DNA of 64,000 bases from Streptomyces shenzhenensis (GTDB lineage Bacteria; Actinomycetota; Actinomycetes; Streptomycetales; Streptomycetaceae): NCBI RefSeq assembly GCF_021462265.1, contig NZ_JAJONF010000021.1, forward strand, positions 1 to 64,000, given 5' to 3'. Position numbers and translations under genes: made by a program. Below are positions 51,201-60,826 of the stretch, in pieces; position 1 is the stretch's first letter; each line of letters begins with the position of its first letter. A model generated the notes under the pieces. It was given only the letters and a program-made list of their open reading frames with translations, was not told the origin of the DNA and searched no databases.

Positions 51201-51468
51201 CGCGCACCCCGAAGACGATCGTCACCGCGAGCGCCGCGCCGCGGTAGCCGCCGCCGAAGGAGCCCTGGGCGACGGCCGCCTGGAGCGTGAGCACGACAAG
51301 CACCAGCAATGCCAGGCTGTCGCCGATTCCGCTCACCAGCTGGGCGCTCCACAACCGCCTCAGCTCTGGTCGGCGCAGCAGAGAGCGGACGGCGCGCTCG
51401 CGGGAATCCGCTACCAGCGCGTCGTCAGGTTCTGTCTGGGGGGCCGTTGGCTGCTCGGCTCGCGTCAT
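48202..51468 (-). CDS. tmk: Membrane-domain / dTMP kinase fusion with charged coiled-coil tail
   Basis: 1088 aa. Residues about 30-500 carry some 12 hydrophobic helices of an MFS-like transporter. From about 515 the thymidylate kinase starts: P-loop LEGGDGAGKST, DR(Y/x) motif SDRYIDSSVAYQG, and LID region. It phosphorylates dTMP to dTDP. A long Glu/Lys/Ala/Arg coiled coil (about 720-880) and a low-complexity tail with repeated DETAVLPPV units follow. The same architecture is standard for Streptomyces tmk, so the fusion is real and not an error. What the membrane part does is unknown. Confidence 0.92.
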   Translation of the reverse strand: MTRAEQPTAPQTEPDDALVADSRERAVRSLLRRPELRRLWSAQLVSGIGDSLALLVLVVLTLQAAVAQGSFGGGYRGAALAVTIVFGVRVLATLLFGAVLLGPLAALTAQDGPLDRRWTMVGADGLRTVLLIIAPLWIDWTPANALTLVLVTAFVTGIAERLWTVCRESAAPALLPAPPPEGATVRPLPDHLDALRRLSLRTTFLAIPLAAAALVLASLINNLLGTGIAWFAQHQAALGSYVAAGLFAASLSVLVYLDVPGTRTPRARSPLEGLRRPRTAAGTDTGRTGAIPLLVLACAAVAGAISAAVAVSVLHARDLGGGPVLYGLLVLALTGGVAVGIRTAPSLLPTLSRRRLLFLAIAFTGIALLAAGLVPDVTTVLLIAALAGIGAGVAANTGHILLDQETEDFRRARTTEHLHAVVRVAIALGALVAPLMAALIGPHRLENGKFVFAHGGAAFTLMLVGALLLPVAALVLAKVDDRSGVPLRHDLRDAVLGGDDPAQVPAANGFFIALEGGDGAGKSTQAEALAEWIRAKGHEVVLTREPGATPVGKRLRSILLDVSSAGLSHRAEALLYAADRAEHVDTVVRPALERGAVVISDRYIDSSVAYQGAGRDLSPTEVARINRWATAGLVPHLTVLLDVEPQTARERFTEAPDRLESEPAEFHARVRAGFLTLAASDPGRYLVVDAGQEPESVTTVIRARLDTVLPLSEAEVKAAEEARRKAEEEARRKAEEEAARKAEEERLERERQEQLAKLRAEEEERKRRELEEAQRREAERQAEEARLRAEEARKRAEEEQARLLAEEKARAEAEARRKADEERRRKQAEEEARLHAEAEERRLEKQRKAEEALLRAEEARRVAAQAAAAADLAARQSTVRQPTAPGVTPEAATMPTPVVRPQARDDETKVLRPVRDEQPPAAPESDSEVTAQLPQPPVRPAGAADETAVLPPVTPGAADETAVLPAVGPADETAVLPPVPSGATDETAVLPPVRDDAGAPTGAPADRMPSGFFRDERPGGNPDGSDDRTRELPQVDADGPAPRRRPRPDWAEETPLDDLPSLADELLGSYEEPEHDDERGRRGRGRRG

Positions 51469-51655
51469 GCTTTCAGCCTATCGGCAGCCAAGGACAGCCT
51501 GGCGCGACCGTCCACAGGTACACCCGCCCCGACACCAAGTTGATGCCGGGGCGTGCACAATGCGAAGCCGATGTGAGGACTGAGGGCATCTCAGCCCCGC
51601 GATCGGCTCTTGCGATCGGTTCTGCGATCAGTCCTCCGCGGCCGGTCCTCCGCGA

Positions 51656-54490
51656 TCAGTCCTCCGCGGTCGCCCTCGGGGAGGCCGTCGCCTTCTTGGC
51701 CGCCGTCTTCGCCGTGGTCGTCGTCTTCTTCGCCGCGGTCTTCTTGGCCGCCGTCTTCTTCGCCGGCGCGGCCTTCTTGGCAGCCGCCGTCTTCTTCGCG
51801 GGCGCCTTCTTCGCCGTCTTCTTGGCGGGCGCCTTGGCCCGCTTCTCGGCGAGCAGCTCGTAACCGCGCTCCGGGGTGATCGTCTCGACGCTGTCGCCGG
51901 AGCGCAGCGTCGCGTTGGTCTCCCCGTCGGTGACGTACGGCCCGAAGCGGCCGTCCTTGACCACGACCGGCTTCTCGCTGACCGGGTCGGTGCCCAGCTC
52001 CTTCAGCGGCGGCTTGGCGGCGGCCCGGCCGCGCTGCTTGGGCTGGGCGTAGATCTGCAGCGCCTCTTCGAGGGTGATCGTGAAGAGCTGGTCCTCGGAG
52101 GTGAGCGAACGCGAGTCCGTGCCCTTCTTCAGGTACGGCCCGTAGCGCCCGTTCTGCGCGGTGATCTCCTGGCCCTCGGCGTCGGTGCCGACGACGCGCG
52201 GCAGCGACATCAGCCTGAGCGCGTCCTCCAGCGTGACCGTGTCCAGGGACATGGACTTGAAGAGCGAGGCCGTGCGCGGCTTGACGGCGTTCTTGCCGGT
52301 CTTCGGGGTGCCCTCGGGCAGCACCTCGGTGACGTAGGGGCCGTAGCGGCCGTCACGGGCGATGATCTGGTGGCCGGTCTGCGGGTCGGCGCCCAGCTCG
52401 AAGTCGCCGCTCGGCTTGGCGAGCAGCTCCTCCGCGAGCTCGACGGAGAGCTCGTCGGGGGCCAGGTCCTCCGGCACGTCCGCCCGCTGGTGGCCCTCGG
52501 AGTCCTTCTCGCCGCGCTCGATGTACGGGCCGTAGCGGCCGACCCGCAGCACGATGCCGTTGCCCACCGGGAACGACGACACCTCGCGCGCGTCGATCGC
52601 GCCCAGGTCGGTCACCAGTTCCTTGAGGCCGCCGAGGTGGTCCCCGTCGCCGTTGCCGGCGTCGGCCGCGCCCCCGGTGGCCGTGCCCTCGCCGCCCTCG
52701 CCGAAGTAGAAGCGCTTCAGCCACGGCACGGCCTGGGCCTGACCGGCGGCGATGCGGTCGAGGTCGTCCTCCATCCTGGCCGTGAAGTCGTAGTCGACCA
52801 GCCGGCCGAAGTGCTTCTCCAGCAGGTTGACCACGGCGAAGCTCAGGAAGGAGGGCACCAGGGCCGTCCCCTTCTTGAACACGTAACCCCGGTCGAGGAT
52901 CGTGCCGATGATCGAGGCGTACGTCGACGGGCGGCCGATCTCGCGCTCTTCCAGCTCCTTGACCAGCGAGGCCTCGGTGTAGCGGGCCGGGGGCTTGGTG
53001 GCGTGCCCGTCGACCGTGATCTCCTCGGCGCTGAGCGCGTCGCCCTCGCTGACCTGGGGCAGCCGGCGCTCGCGGTCGTCCAGCTCGGCGTTCGGGTCGT
53101 CGGCACCCTCGACGTAGGCCTTGAGGAAGCCGTGGAAGGTGATCGTCTTGCCGGAGGCGCTGAACTCGGCGTCCCGGCCGTCGGCGGCGGTGCCACCGAT
53201 CTTGACGGTCACGCTGTTGCCGGTCGCGTCCTTCATCTGGGAGGCGACGGTCCGCTTCCAGATCAGTTCGTAGAGCTTGAACTGGTCGCCGGTCAGGCCG
53301 GTCTCGGCGGGAGTGCGGAAACGATCACCCGAGGGGCGGATCGCCTCGTGCGCCTCCTGCGCGTTCTTGACCTTCGTGGCGTACGTCCGCGGGGCGGAGG
53401 GCAGGTAGTCGGCGCCGTACAGCTGCGTGACCTGGGCGCGGGCGGCCGCGATCGCGGTGTCGCTCAGCGTCGTGGAGTCCGTACGCATGTACGTGATGTA
53501 GCCGTTCTCGTACAGCTTCTGGGCCACCTGCATGGTGGCCTTCGCGCCGAAGCCGAGCTTGCGCGAGGCCTCCTGCTGGAGGGTCGTCGTACGGAACGGG
53601 GCGTACGGCGAGCGGCGGTACGGCTTGGACTCGACCGAGCGGACCGAGAACCGGGTGTTCTCCAGGGCGGCGGCGAGGGCGCGGGCGTTCGCCTCGTCGA
53701 GGTGGAGGGTGTTCGCGGTCTTGAGCCGGCCGACCGAGTCGAAGTCACGGCCCTGGGCGACGCGCCTGCCGTCGACGGCCTGGAGGCGGGCCACCAGCGA
53801 CGACGGGTCCGACGAATCGCCCGCGCGGCCGGTTGCGAAGGTGCCCGTCAGGTCCCAGTACTCCGCGGAACGGAACGCGATGCGCTCGCGTTCCCGCTCC
53901 ACCACGAGGCGGGTCGCCACGGACTGGACGCGGCCGGCCGACAGGCGCGGCATGACCTTCTTCCACAGGACCGGCGAGACCTCGTAGCCGTAGAGGCGGT
54001 CGAGGATGCGGCGGGTCTCCTGGGCGTCGACGAGCTTCTGGTTGAGCTGGCGCGGGTTGGCCACGGCGGCCTGGATCGCGGACTTGGTGATCTCGTGGAA
54101 GACCATCCGCTTGACCGGGACCTTGGGCTTGAGCACCTCCTGGAGGTGCCAGGCGATCGCCTCGCCCTCGCGGTCCTCATCGGTGGCGAGGTAGAGCTCG
54201 TCGGAGTCCTTCAGCAGGTCCTTGAGCTTCTTGACCTGGGCCCGCTTGTCGGCGTTGACCACATAGATCGGTTCGAAGTCGTGCTCGACGTCCACGCCGA
54301 GGCGGCGGACCTCGCCGGTGTACTTCTCGGGCACCTCCGCGGCGCCGTTGGGAAGGTCACGGATGTGCCCGACGCTCGCTTCGACGACGTATCCGGGGCC
54401 CAGATAGCCCTTGATCGTCTTCGCCTTGGCGGGCGACTCGACGATGACGAGTCGGCGGCCGCCCTGTGCGGTCTCGCTGGTCGGGGACAA
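51656..54490 (-). CDS. topA: DNA topoisomerase I
   Basis: 944 aa from TTG 54490 (LSPTSETAQGGRRL), preferred over the in-frame start at 54643 because GGAGAG lies just upstream and Streptomyces TopA begins here. TOPRIM (VIVESPAKAKTI; DEDREGE), active-site Tyr in YITYMRTDST, several C-terminal topoisomerase repeats (GRYGPYV-type), and an AKKTAAKK-rich basic tail typical of actinobacterial TopA that aids processivity. It relaxes negative supercoils and is essential. 187 bp upstream of the tmk start lies a non-coding gap that contains two near copies of GATCAGTCCTCCGCGG, which includes the topA 3' end. Confidence 0.96.
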   Translation of the reverse strand: MSPTSETAQGGRRLVIVESPAKAKTIKGYLGPGYVVEASVGHIRDLPNGAAEVPEKYTGEVRRLGVDVEHDFEPIYVVNADKRAQVKKLKDLLKDSDELYLATDEDREGEAIAWHLQEVLKPKVPVKRMVFHEITKSAIQAAVANPRQLNQKLVDAQETRRILDRLYGYEVSPVLWKKVMPRLSAGRVQSVATRLVVERERERIAFRSAEYWDLTGTFATGRAGDSSDPSSLVARLQAVDGRRVAQGRDFDSVGRLKTANTLHLDEANARALAAALENTRFSVRSVESKPYRRSPYAPFRTTTLQQEASRKLGFGAKATMQVAQKLYENGYITYMRTDSTTLSDTAIAAARAQVTQLYGADYLPSAPRTYATKVKNAQEAHEAIRPSGDRFRTPAETGLTGDQFKLYELIWKRTVASQMKDATGNSVTVKIGGTAADGRDAEFSASGKTITFHGFLKAYVEGADDPNAELDDRERRLPQVSEGDALSAEEITVDGHATKPPARYTEASLVKELEEREIGRPSTYASIIGTILDRGYVFKKGTALVPSFLSFAVVNLLEKHFGRLVDYDFTARMEDDLDRIAAGQAQAVPWLKRFYFGEGGEGTATGGAADAGNGDGDHLGGLKELVTDLGAIDAREVSSFPVGNGIVLRVGRYGPYIERGEKDSEGHQRADVPEDLAPDELSVELAEELLAKPSGDFELGADPQTGHQIIARDGRYGPYVTEVLPEGTPKTGKNAVKPRTASLFKSMSLDTVTLEDALRLMSLPRVVGTDAEGQEITAQNGRYGPYLKKGTDSRSLTSEDQLFTITLEEALQIYAQPKQRGRAAAKPPLKELGTDPVSEKPVVVKDGRFGPYVTDGETNATLRSGDSVETITPERGYELLAEKRAKAPAKKTAKKAPAKKTAAAKKAAPAKKTAAKKTAAKKTTTTAKTAAKKATASPRATAED

Positions 54491-54745
54491 CTTCGCTCTT
54501 CTCTCCGGTCGACGCTGGGGCCTCCCCAGGCCTTGCTCCCGGGGTCGTGGCACGGGCAGGGGAGCCCGCTCACTTCGTGACGCTGCGGAGTGTGACGGTA
54601 CATCCCGCCCCCGTGTCAAACGGGAAAAGCTCACAACGGCCACTCGAACGGTAACCCGACTACCGCCATTCCTGCCGCCCGGAGTCCCCGGTCGTCCATC
54701 GGACCCGGCCCGGAGCGTGACGCTCCGATTATCGGAAGGCCACCT

Positions 54746-54943
54746 TCACAGGCGGGTCAGGCAGTACGCCGCAAGGCCCAGGGAGATCATCGCGGCGACG
54801 CTCGCGAGGGTCGCGGATGCGACCTGACTCACACCCTGGGCGACAGCTTCACCACGCCGGAGCCGGATGCCGGTCCACACCAGCAGCGCGCCCCCGAACA
54901 GGGCGAACACCGCCCCTGCGAAGATCGCCGGTCCGCTCTCCAT
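54746..54943 (-). CDS. Small two-helix membrane protein
   Basis: 65 aa with two transmembrane helices (FAGAVFALFGGALLVWTGI; VASVAAMISLGLAAYC) joined by a short basic loop. Located between topA and the methyltransferase. Function unknown. Confidence 0.7.
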   Translation of the reverse strand: MESGPAIFAGAVFALFGGALLVWTGIRLRRGEAVAQGVSQVASATLASVAAMISLGLAAYCLTRL

Positions 54944-55330
54944 GACCCGTGCGCCCCTTCCCTGCCGCCCGTGACTGCCCAGCGCCCGGAGACTGGCACG
55001 TACGGGCGGCAGGCGGGCGGCCGACGGGCGAAATCGAGGTGAACGGGCACCCGTCAGCCTCTCGAACGTTCGATCGGTGACCTAGTGACGCACCAGCCAT
55101 GCACCGGTGCCGAGCGGCGAGGCGCCTGTGACGGGCCACGGGGCGAACGTTCCGGCCAGATTTTCCGTCCTTTTCCCTCCCGGCTTTTCCCGGCGGGGCG
55201 GACAGGTCCCCCCGCCGGCATGTCCGGCGGGCTTTTCCGGACACGTCCGGCCGGCCTTCCGGCAGGCCTGCCCCACGGGCCCTCCCCCGGGTGCTCCCGC
55301 ACGGGCCCGCCAGGCATGCCTTCCGGTCCG
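54944..55330. other. Non-coding gap before the methyltransferase 3' end
   Basis: 387 bp with no supported gene. Contains several GC hairpins, the clearest at 55211-55231. Confidence 0.5.
55211..55231 (-). terminator. Hairpin downstream of the methyltransferase gene
   Basis: CCCGCCGG-CATGT-CCGGCGGG, perfect 8-bp stem. The same CATGT loop as the hsd operon terminator. Confidence 0.5.
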
Positions 55331-56860
55331 TCAGACCGCCGGCTCCAGGAAACCCTGCTCCACCAGCAGCCGGATCTGCGCCGGCGTGCGGTCGCGCAGC
55401 GACACCGGGTCCTCACCCATCAGTTGCGCGATGGCGTCGAGAATCCGCCCCGCGCTCAGCGTGCCGTCGCACACCCCTGCGAACCCGGCGCCCACCGTGT
55501 CCACCTTGGTCGCGCGCCGCATCCCGCGGTGCTGGCGCAGCACCACGTGCTCCGGGTCCTCGGCGCCGGGCAGCCCGACCTGCTCCTGGACCACCTCGAC
55601 GGCCAGCCTGAAGCGGGCTTCGAGGAGATCCGCGTCGTCGTGCTCACGGAGGTAGTCGAGACGGTCGAAGTGGGCACGGATCGTCTCGCCGAGCGGCTGT
55701 TCGATCGGATGCGGCCACTCCTCCACGGTGACCGAGGGCACCGCGGCACCCGTCTTCCGCAACGTGATCCAGCCGAATCCCACCCCCTTCACCTTGCGCG
55801 CCTCGAACTCGTCGAGCCACGCGTCGTACCGCGCCTGGTACTCGGCCGGGTCCCCGCGGTGGTCGCCGGAGTCCCTGAGCCACAGCTCGGCGTACTGGTT
55901 GACGTCCTGCACCTCGCGCTGCACGATCCACGCGTCGCAGCCGCGCGGCACCCACGACCTCACCCTGTCCTGCCAGTCCTCCCCCGCGACGTGCTGCCAG
56001 TTGGCGAGGAACTGCGCGAACCCGCCCTCGGCAAGCCGCTCCCCGGCCTGTTGAACGAGCGAGCGGCACAGATCGTCCCCGCTCATCCCGCCGTCCCGGT
56101 ACGTCAGCCGGGCGCCCGGCGAGATCACGAACGGCGGGTTGGAGACGATCAGGTCGAACGCCTCCCCGTCCCTGACCGGCTCGAAGAGCGAGCCCTCGCG
56201 CAGGTCGGCCGCCGGTGCGCCGGAGAGCGCCAGCGTGAGCGCCGTGATGTGCAGCGCGCGCGGGTTGAGGTCGGTCGCCGTCACGCGCGTGGCGTGCTGG
56301 GCGGCGTGCAGGGCCTGGATCCCGGAGCCGGTACCGAGGTCGAGGGCGGCGGCGACGGGCGTACGGACGGTGATGCCGGCGAGGGTCGTGGACGCCCCGC
56401 CGACCCCGAGGACGACTTCCTCGTGCCGCTGGCCGATGCCACCGGCGCCGCCGACGGCACACCCGAGGTCGGACACGATGAACCAGTCCTCGCCGTCCGG
56501 GCCGCCGTACGGCCGTACGTCCACGGTGGCCGCGACCTCGTCGCCGCCCACACCGGTCAGCCAGCCGCTCTCCAGGAGGTCGTCCACGGGCAGGAAGTCC
56601 GCCACGCGCGCGTGCGGCACGGGTTGCTGGAGCAGGAACAGCCGGACGAGCGTCTCCAGGGGCGTGTCCCCACGGGTCGCGCGGAGCGCGGGCACCGTCT
56701 CGCTGCGGGCCAGCGCCGCGTACGCGGGGGCGCCGAGCAGGTCGAGCAGCCCGTCGGCGGTGAAGGAGGCGCCCAGCAGGGCGGTGCGCAGCCGGGCGGC
56801 GACGTCGGGGCGGTCGGAGGCGGGCAGGGTGGTGAGGCCGGAGTCAGTCACGCCCTCCAT
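55331..56860 (-). CDS. Class I SAM-dependent methyltransferase
   Basis: 509 aa. SAM-binding motif LDLGTGSGIQALHAA, acidic loop VTATDLNPRALHI, catalytic-type NPPFVISPG (N6-adenine or N5-glutamine type, as in RlmG or PrmC families). Long N- and C-terminal extensions without known domains. Conserved neighbour of topA in Streptomyces. The substrate is not evident (rRNA or protein glutamine are possible). Confidence 0.88.
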   Translation of the reverse strand: MEGVTDSGLTTLPASDRPDVAARLRTALLGASFTADGLLDLLGAPAYAALARSETVPALRATRGDTPLETLVRLFLLQQPVPHARVADFLPVDDLLESGWLTGVGGDEVAATVDVRPYGGPDGEDWFIVSDLGCAVGGAGGIGQRHEEVVLGVGGASTTLAGITVRTPVAAALDLGTGSGIQALHAAQHATRVTATDLNPRALHITALTLALSGAPAADLREGSLFEPVRDGEAFDLIVSNPPFVISPGARLTYRDGGMSGDDLCRSLVQQAGERLAEGGFAQFLANWQHVAGEDWQDRVRSWVPRGCDAWIVQREVQDVNQYAELWLRDSGDHRGDPAEYQARYDAWLDEFEARKVKGVGFGWITLRKTGAAVPSVTVEEWPHPIEQPLGETIRAHFDRLDYLREHDDADLLEARFRLAVEVVQEQVGLPGAEDPEHVVLRQHRGMRRATKVDTVGAGFAGVCDGTLSAGRILDAIAQLMGEDPVSLRDRTPAQIRLLVEQGFLEPAV

Positions 56861-57150
56861 TGTGTCCCGCGCTGCCGCCCGCCCGCGGGCTCAGCACACG
56901 GCAGCGGACCGCCGAACACCGCACCGCGCCCGGCGCACAACCGCGGGACGGCTGAACACCGCACGGCGCTCGGCCGGGTACCGCCTAACGCCGCCCGGCG
57001 CCGGGCGCCCGGCGCACGACCGCGGACCTCCGACACCGCCCGGCACGCGGCCTCATCCGGCGGGGCTCAGCACACCACCGCCCTGCCCCGGCCCACGACG
57101 CTCGGCCCCAGCCGCAGCCGCAGCCGCAGCCCGTGGCGCTCGCTCCCGCC

Positions 57151-57789
57151 TCAGCCCGCGGTCGAGGACTTCGCAGACGCCGTCGCAGACGATGCCGGAG
57201 AGGACGCCGACGACGACGTTGACGCGGAGACCTTCTTGCAGCTGGCCTGTTCGGCGATCGCGTCCTTGACCTCGCCCTGCTCCAGGGCGTTCAGCGCCGC
57301 GGTGCCGCTCTTGCTCTGCGTCTCCAGCTGCGTCGTCTGGGAGGCGATGTCCTGCAGACCGGAGGCGAACTTGGCCTGGTTCTTGGTGTCTAGCGCGTCG
57401 ACCTTCTTCTTCAGGTCGGCGTACGACGTGGAGAGGCTGTTGAGGGTCGTGACGACGTTCTGCTGGCGCTTGGCGCCCTCGTCGACCCCGGGGGGCGCGC
57501 CGGCGCCGCTGATGGCGGAGGCGAGCGCCTTGTAGGCGTCGGACATGTCCTGGAAGGCCTTGGAGTCGGTCTTCTGGATGGTCGCGGGCGAGCTCGTGGT
57601 GTCCGAGACCGCCGTCGAGATCGCCTCGTTCGCCGCCTTGATCTTCGCGTCCTGCGCCGGCACCGCGTCGCACACGGTCTTGGCCCAGGCGATCAGCTTC
57701 GGGTCGGTGCCCTTGCTGCTGCTGCACCCGGACAGCGCCACCACCAGTACCGCACCGACGGACAGTGCGGCCGCGAGCTTCTTGTTCAC
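57151..57789 (-). CDS. Small lipoprotein with helical coiled domain
   Basis: 212 aa from GTG 57789, with GAAGGGA 8 bases upstream. The ATG at 57806 has no well-placed site. Signal peptide NKKLAAALSVGAVLVVALSGC with lipobox LSGC. The mature part is helical and ends in a Ser/Ala-rich tail. The single family feature is the WAKTVCDAVPAQDAKI block. Function unknown; cell-envelope exterior. Confidence 0.82.
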   Translation of the reverse strand: MNKKLAAALSVGAVLVVALSGCSSSKGTDPKLIAWAKTVCDAVPAQDAKIKAANEAISTAVSDTTSSPATIQKTDSKAFQDMSDAYKALASAISGAGAPPGVDEGAKRQQNVVTTLNSLSTSYADLKKKVDALDTKNQAKFASGLQDIASQTTQLETQSKSGTAALNALEQGEVKDAIAEQASCKKVSASTSSSASSPASSATASAKSSTAG

Positions 57790-58010
57790 CGGATCGGTCC
57801 CTTCCATGGCTCTCGGCTCCCGGAATCTACACGGCGGACGGACGGCACCCCATGGAGAGCACCCACTAAGTATGCTTTTAGGTAAATTTGCACCAAGGAG
57901 AGAAGGCTCACGACGAGACGAAGGCGCATCCCGGCCCCGGGCACCCTCCGGCCCACCGAACGCGGCGAGCGCCGCGCCGTACGAAGGCGGGCTGCCTGGG
58001 CGCGCGAAAC

Positions 58011-58044
58011 GGGCGGACGGCGTGTCAGCACACGCCATCCGCCC
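58011..58044 (-). terminator. Terminator after hppA
   Basis: GGGCGGACGGCGTGT / ACACGCCATCCGCCC (14 of 15 paired) with a CAGC loop, about 50 bp after the stop codon. A second hairpin at 58077-58108 overlaps the hppA stop codon. Confidence 0.65.
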
Positions 58045-58095
58045 GCTCGTTGACCGGTTTCCCTCGCGAGAGCCCCGGTGGTGCCGTAAGACCGC

Positions 58096-60504
58096 CTACG
58101 GAACCACCGCGGGATCCGCCGACTTCGCCACGTGTTCGGCACTGTCCTCGTCGTCGCCGACGGCGATTCCACGCCGCTTGGAGACGTACACCGCGCCGAC
58201 GATCACGATCAGCGCGAGGACCGCGATCAGGATCCGGATGCCGATGCTCTTGTCATTCCCGTAGGAGAACTTGATCACCGCGGGCGCGATGAGCAGGGAG
58301 ACCAGGTTCATGACCTTGAGCAGCGGGTTGATCGCGGGGCCCGCGGTGTCCTTGAACGGGTCGCCGACGGTGTCGCCGATGACCGTGGCGGCGTGGGCGT
58401 CGCTGCCCTTGCCGCCGTAGTGGCCGTCCTCGACGAGTTTCTTGGCGTTGTCCCAGGCACCACCGGAGTTGGCCAGGAAGACGGCCATCAGGGTGCCCGC
58501 GCCGATCGCGCCCGCGAGGTAGGAGCCGAGGGCGCCGACACCGAGCGTGAACCCGATGAAGATGGGCGCCATCACGGCGAGCAGTCCCGGCGTGGCCAGC
58601 TCCCGCAGGGCGTCCTTGGTGCAGATGTCGACGACCTTGCCGTACTCGGGTGTCTCCGTGTAGTCCATGATCCCGGGGTGCTCGCGGAACTGCCGCCGCA
58701 CCTCGAAGACCACCGACCCCGCCGAGCGCGACACGGCGCTGATGGCGAGCCCGGAGAAGAGGAAGACGACCGCCGCGCCGGCGATGAGGCCGACGAGGTT
58801 GTTGGGCTGCGAGATGTCCATGGACAGGGTCAACGGCGCGCCCGCGCCGGTCAGTTTCGCGCCCACGTCCTGGACGTTCGTGGTGATCGCGTCCCGGTAC
58901 GACCCGAAGAGCGCCGACGCCGCGAGGACGGCGGTGGCGATGGCGATGCCCTTGGTGATGGCCTTGGTGGTGTTGCCGACGGCGTCCAGGTTGGTGAGCA
59001 CCTGCGCGCCCGCGCCCTCGACGTCGCCGGACATCTCGGCGATGCCCTGGGCGTTGTCGGAGACCGGCCCGAAGGTGTCCATGGCGACGATGACGCCGAC
59101 CGTGGTGAGCAGACCGGTGCCGGCCAGCGCCACCGCGAACAGCGCGAGCATGATCGACGTACCGCCCAGCAGGAACGCCCCGTAGACGCCGAGGCCGATC
59201 AGCAGGGCGGTGTAGACGGCCGATTCGAGGCCGACCGAGATACCGGCGAGGACGACGGTGGCCGGGCCGGTGAGCGAGGTCTTGCCGATGTCCATGACCG
59301 GACGCCGGCTGGTCTCGGTGAAGTAGCCGGTCAGCTGCTGGATGACGGCCGCGAGCAGGATGCCGATGGCGACCGCGACGAGCGCGAGGATCCGCGGATC
59401 GCCGTCCTTGGCCAGGATGGCCGCGTCGGTGATGCCGTGGAGGTCGGAGTACTTCCCCGGCAGGTAGACGAAGACCGCGATCGCCACCAGCACCAGCGAG
59501 ATCACCGCGGAGATGAAGAACCCGCGGTTGATGGCGCTCATGCCGCTGCGGTCACTGCGGCGCGGGGCGACCGCGAAGATGCCGATCATCGCGGTGAGCA
59601 CGCCGATGGCCGGCACCAGGAGCGGGAAGGCCAGTCCGGAGTCGCCGAAGGCCGCCTTGCCGAGGATCAGCGCGGCGACCAGGGTCACGGCGTACGACTC
59701 GAAGAGGTCGGCCGCCATGCCCGCGCAGTCGCCGACGTTGTCGCCCACGTTGTCGGCGATGGTCGCGGCATTGCGCGGGTCGTCCTCCGGAATGCCCTGC
59801 TCGACCTTGCCGACCAGGTCGGCGCCGACGTCGGCGGCCTTGGTGAAGATGCCGCCGCCGACACGCATGAACATGGCGATCAGGGCGGCACCGAGGCCGA
59901 AGCCTTCGAGCACCTTCGGCGCGTCGGCCGCGTAGACCAGCACCACGCAGGAGGCGCCGAGCAGGCCGAGCCCCACCGTGAACATGCCGACGACGCCGCC
60001 CGTGCGGAAAGCGATCTTCATGGCTTTGTGCGAGACGGCGGTGAGATCCTTTTCCGGTTCGCCTTCCGCCGGGGTGGCCTCGCGGGCCGCCGCGGCGACG
60101 CGCACATTGCTGCGTACGGCGAGCCACATGCCGATATAGCCGGTGGCCGCCGAGAACGCCGCGCCGATCAGGAAGAAGATCGACCGTCCGGCGCGCTGAT
60201 TCCAGTCGTCCGCGGGCAGCAGCATGAGCAGGAAGAACACCACGACGGCGAATACGCCGAGGGTGCGCAACTGCCGGGCCAGATAGGCGTTCGCGCCTTC
60301 CTGTACCGCCGCCGCGATCTTCTTCATGCTGTCGGTGCCCTCGCCTGCCGCGAGCACCTGGCGCACCAGGATCCACGCGACCACGAGTGCGGCCAGCGCC
60401 ACGGCGGCGATGACCGCCACCAGGACCCGGTTGTCGTGGGTCAGGACTGCGGCCGCGATGGTTGTGGGATGGCCAAACTGATGAGGGGTAGAAAGCCCCG
60501 CCAT
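58096..60504 (-). CDS. hppA: Membrane-bound proton-translocating pyrophosphatase
   Basis: 802 aa, ATG with AAGGAGGACGA upstream. About 15 transmembrane helices, substrate site DVGADLVGKVEQGIPEDDPR, DNVGDNVGDCAG, and the GNTTKAITKG segment. The Lys here is the residue that marks the K+-independent subfamily. Couples PPi hydrolysis to proton export. Conserved between topA and bldG in Streptomyces. Confidence 0.97.
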   Translation of the reverse strand: MAGLSTPHQFGHPTTIAAAVLTHDNRVLVAVIAAVALAALVVAWILVRQVLAAGEGTDSMKKIAAAVQEGANAYLARQLRTLGVFAVVVFFLLMLLPADDWNQRAGRSIFFLIGAAFSAATGYIGMWLAVRSNVRVAAAAREATPAEGEPEKDLTAVSHKAMKIAFRTGGVVGMFTVGLGLLGASCVVLVYAADAPKVLEGFGLGAALIAMFMRVGGGIFTKAADVGADLVGKVEQGIPEDDPRNAATIADNVGDNVGDCAGMAADLFESYAVTLVAALILGKAAFGDSGLAFPLLVPAIGVLTAMIGIFAVAPRRSDRSGMSAINRGFFISAVISLVLVAIAVFVYLPGKYSDLHGITDAAILAKDGDPRILALVAVAIGILLAAVIQQLTGYFTETSRRPVMDIGKTSLTGPATVVLAGISVGLESAVYTALLIGLGVYGAFLLGGTSIMLALFAVALAGTGLLTTVGVIVAMDTFGPVSDNAQGIAEMSGDVEGAGAQVLTNLDAVGNTTKAITKGIAIATAVLAASALFGSYRDAITTNVQDVGAKLTGAGAPLTLSMDISQPNNLVGLIAGAAVVFLFSGLAISAVSRSAGSVVFEVRRQFREHPGIMDYTETPEYGKVVDICTKDALRELATPGLLAVMAPIFIGFTLGVGALGSYLAGAIGAGTLMAVFLANSGGAWDNAKKLVEDGHYGGKGSDAHAATVIGDTVGDPFKDTAGPAINPLLKVMNLVSLLIAPAVIKFSYGNDKSIGIRILIAVLALIVIVGAVYVSKRRGIAVGDDEDSAEHVAKSADPAVVP

Positions 60505-60776
60505 TCGTCCTCCTTGACGCTTGGGCTGAGCTCAAGATGTGGACGGATTCTAGGTACCCGCGAGTGATCTAAACAGGGGACGGTAAACGGAATTGGCCTT
60601 CTCGTGCCTCTTCAGCAAATGATCGAGGTCACGCCGGCGAACCCGAAAGCGGTAATGCCCTAAAAGCATTGACGGCGGCGTTTACTTGATCAAATTATCA
60701 CCTGTTTGATCGTGAAGGAATTCACTAAATCCATTGCACGAGATCACTTTAGGACTGGCCTGGGCGACGCGCACAT
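60505..60776. other. AT-rich upstream region of hppA
   Basis: No gene. It holds the AT-richest stretch of the right half (about 60,580-60,740), the likely site of hppA promoters, but I cannot fix a single -35/-10 pair. Confidence 0.4.
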
Positions 60777-60809
60777 GCCGAAGGGCCCTACTCGGTAGGG
60801 CCCTTCGGC
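60777..60809. terminator. Terminator after the bldG-anti-sigma operon
   Basis: Perfect 14-bp stem GCCGAAGGGCCCTA / TAGGGCCCTTCGGC with a 5-base loop, 17 bp past the anti-sigma gene stop codon. Confidence 0.75.
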
Positions 60810-60826
60810 ACAGAGTCGGGACGACG

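Noticed and set aside
48202..51468. tmk fusion as an assembly or frameshift error
   Set aside because: The same membrane-domain/dTMP-kinase fusion with a charged tail is the normal form in Streptomyces.
48244..51543. Long plus-strand frames opposite tmk, topA and hppA
   Set aside because: Antisense shadows of well-identified genes.
57867..57893. Iron-box-like or promoter element upstream of the 57151-57789 lipoprotein gene
   Set aside because: The AT-rich TTTAGGTAAATTTGC segment matches only half of the palindrome and no clear -35/-10 pair can be set.
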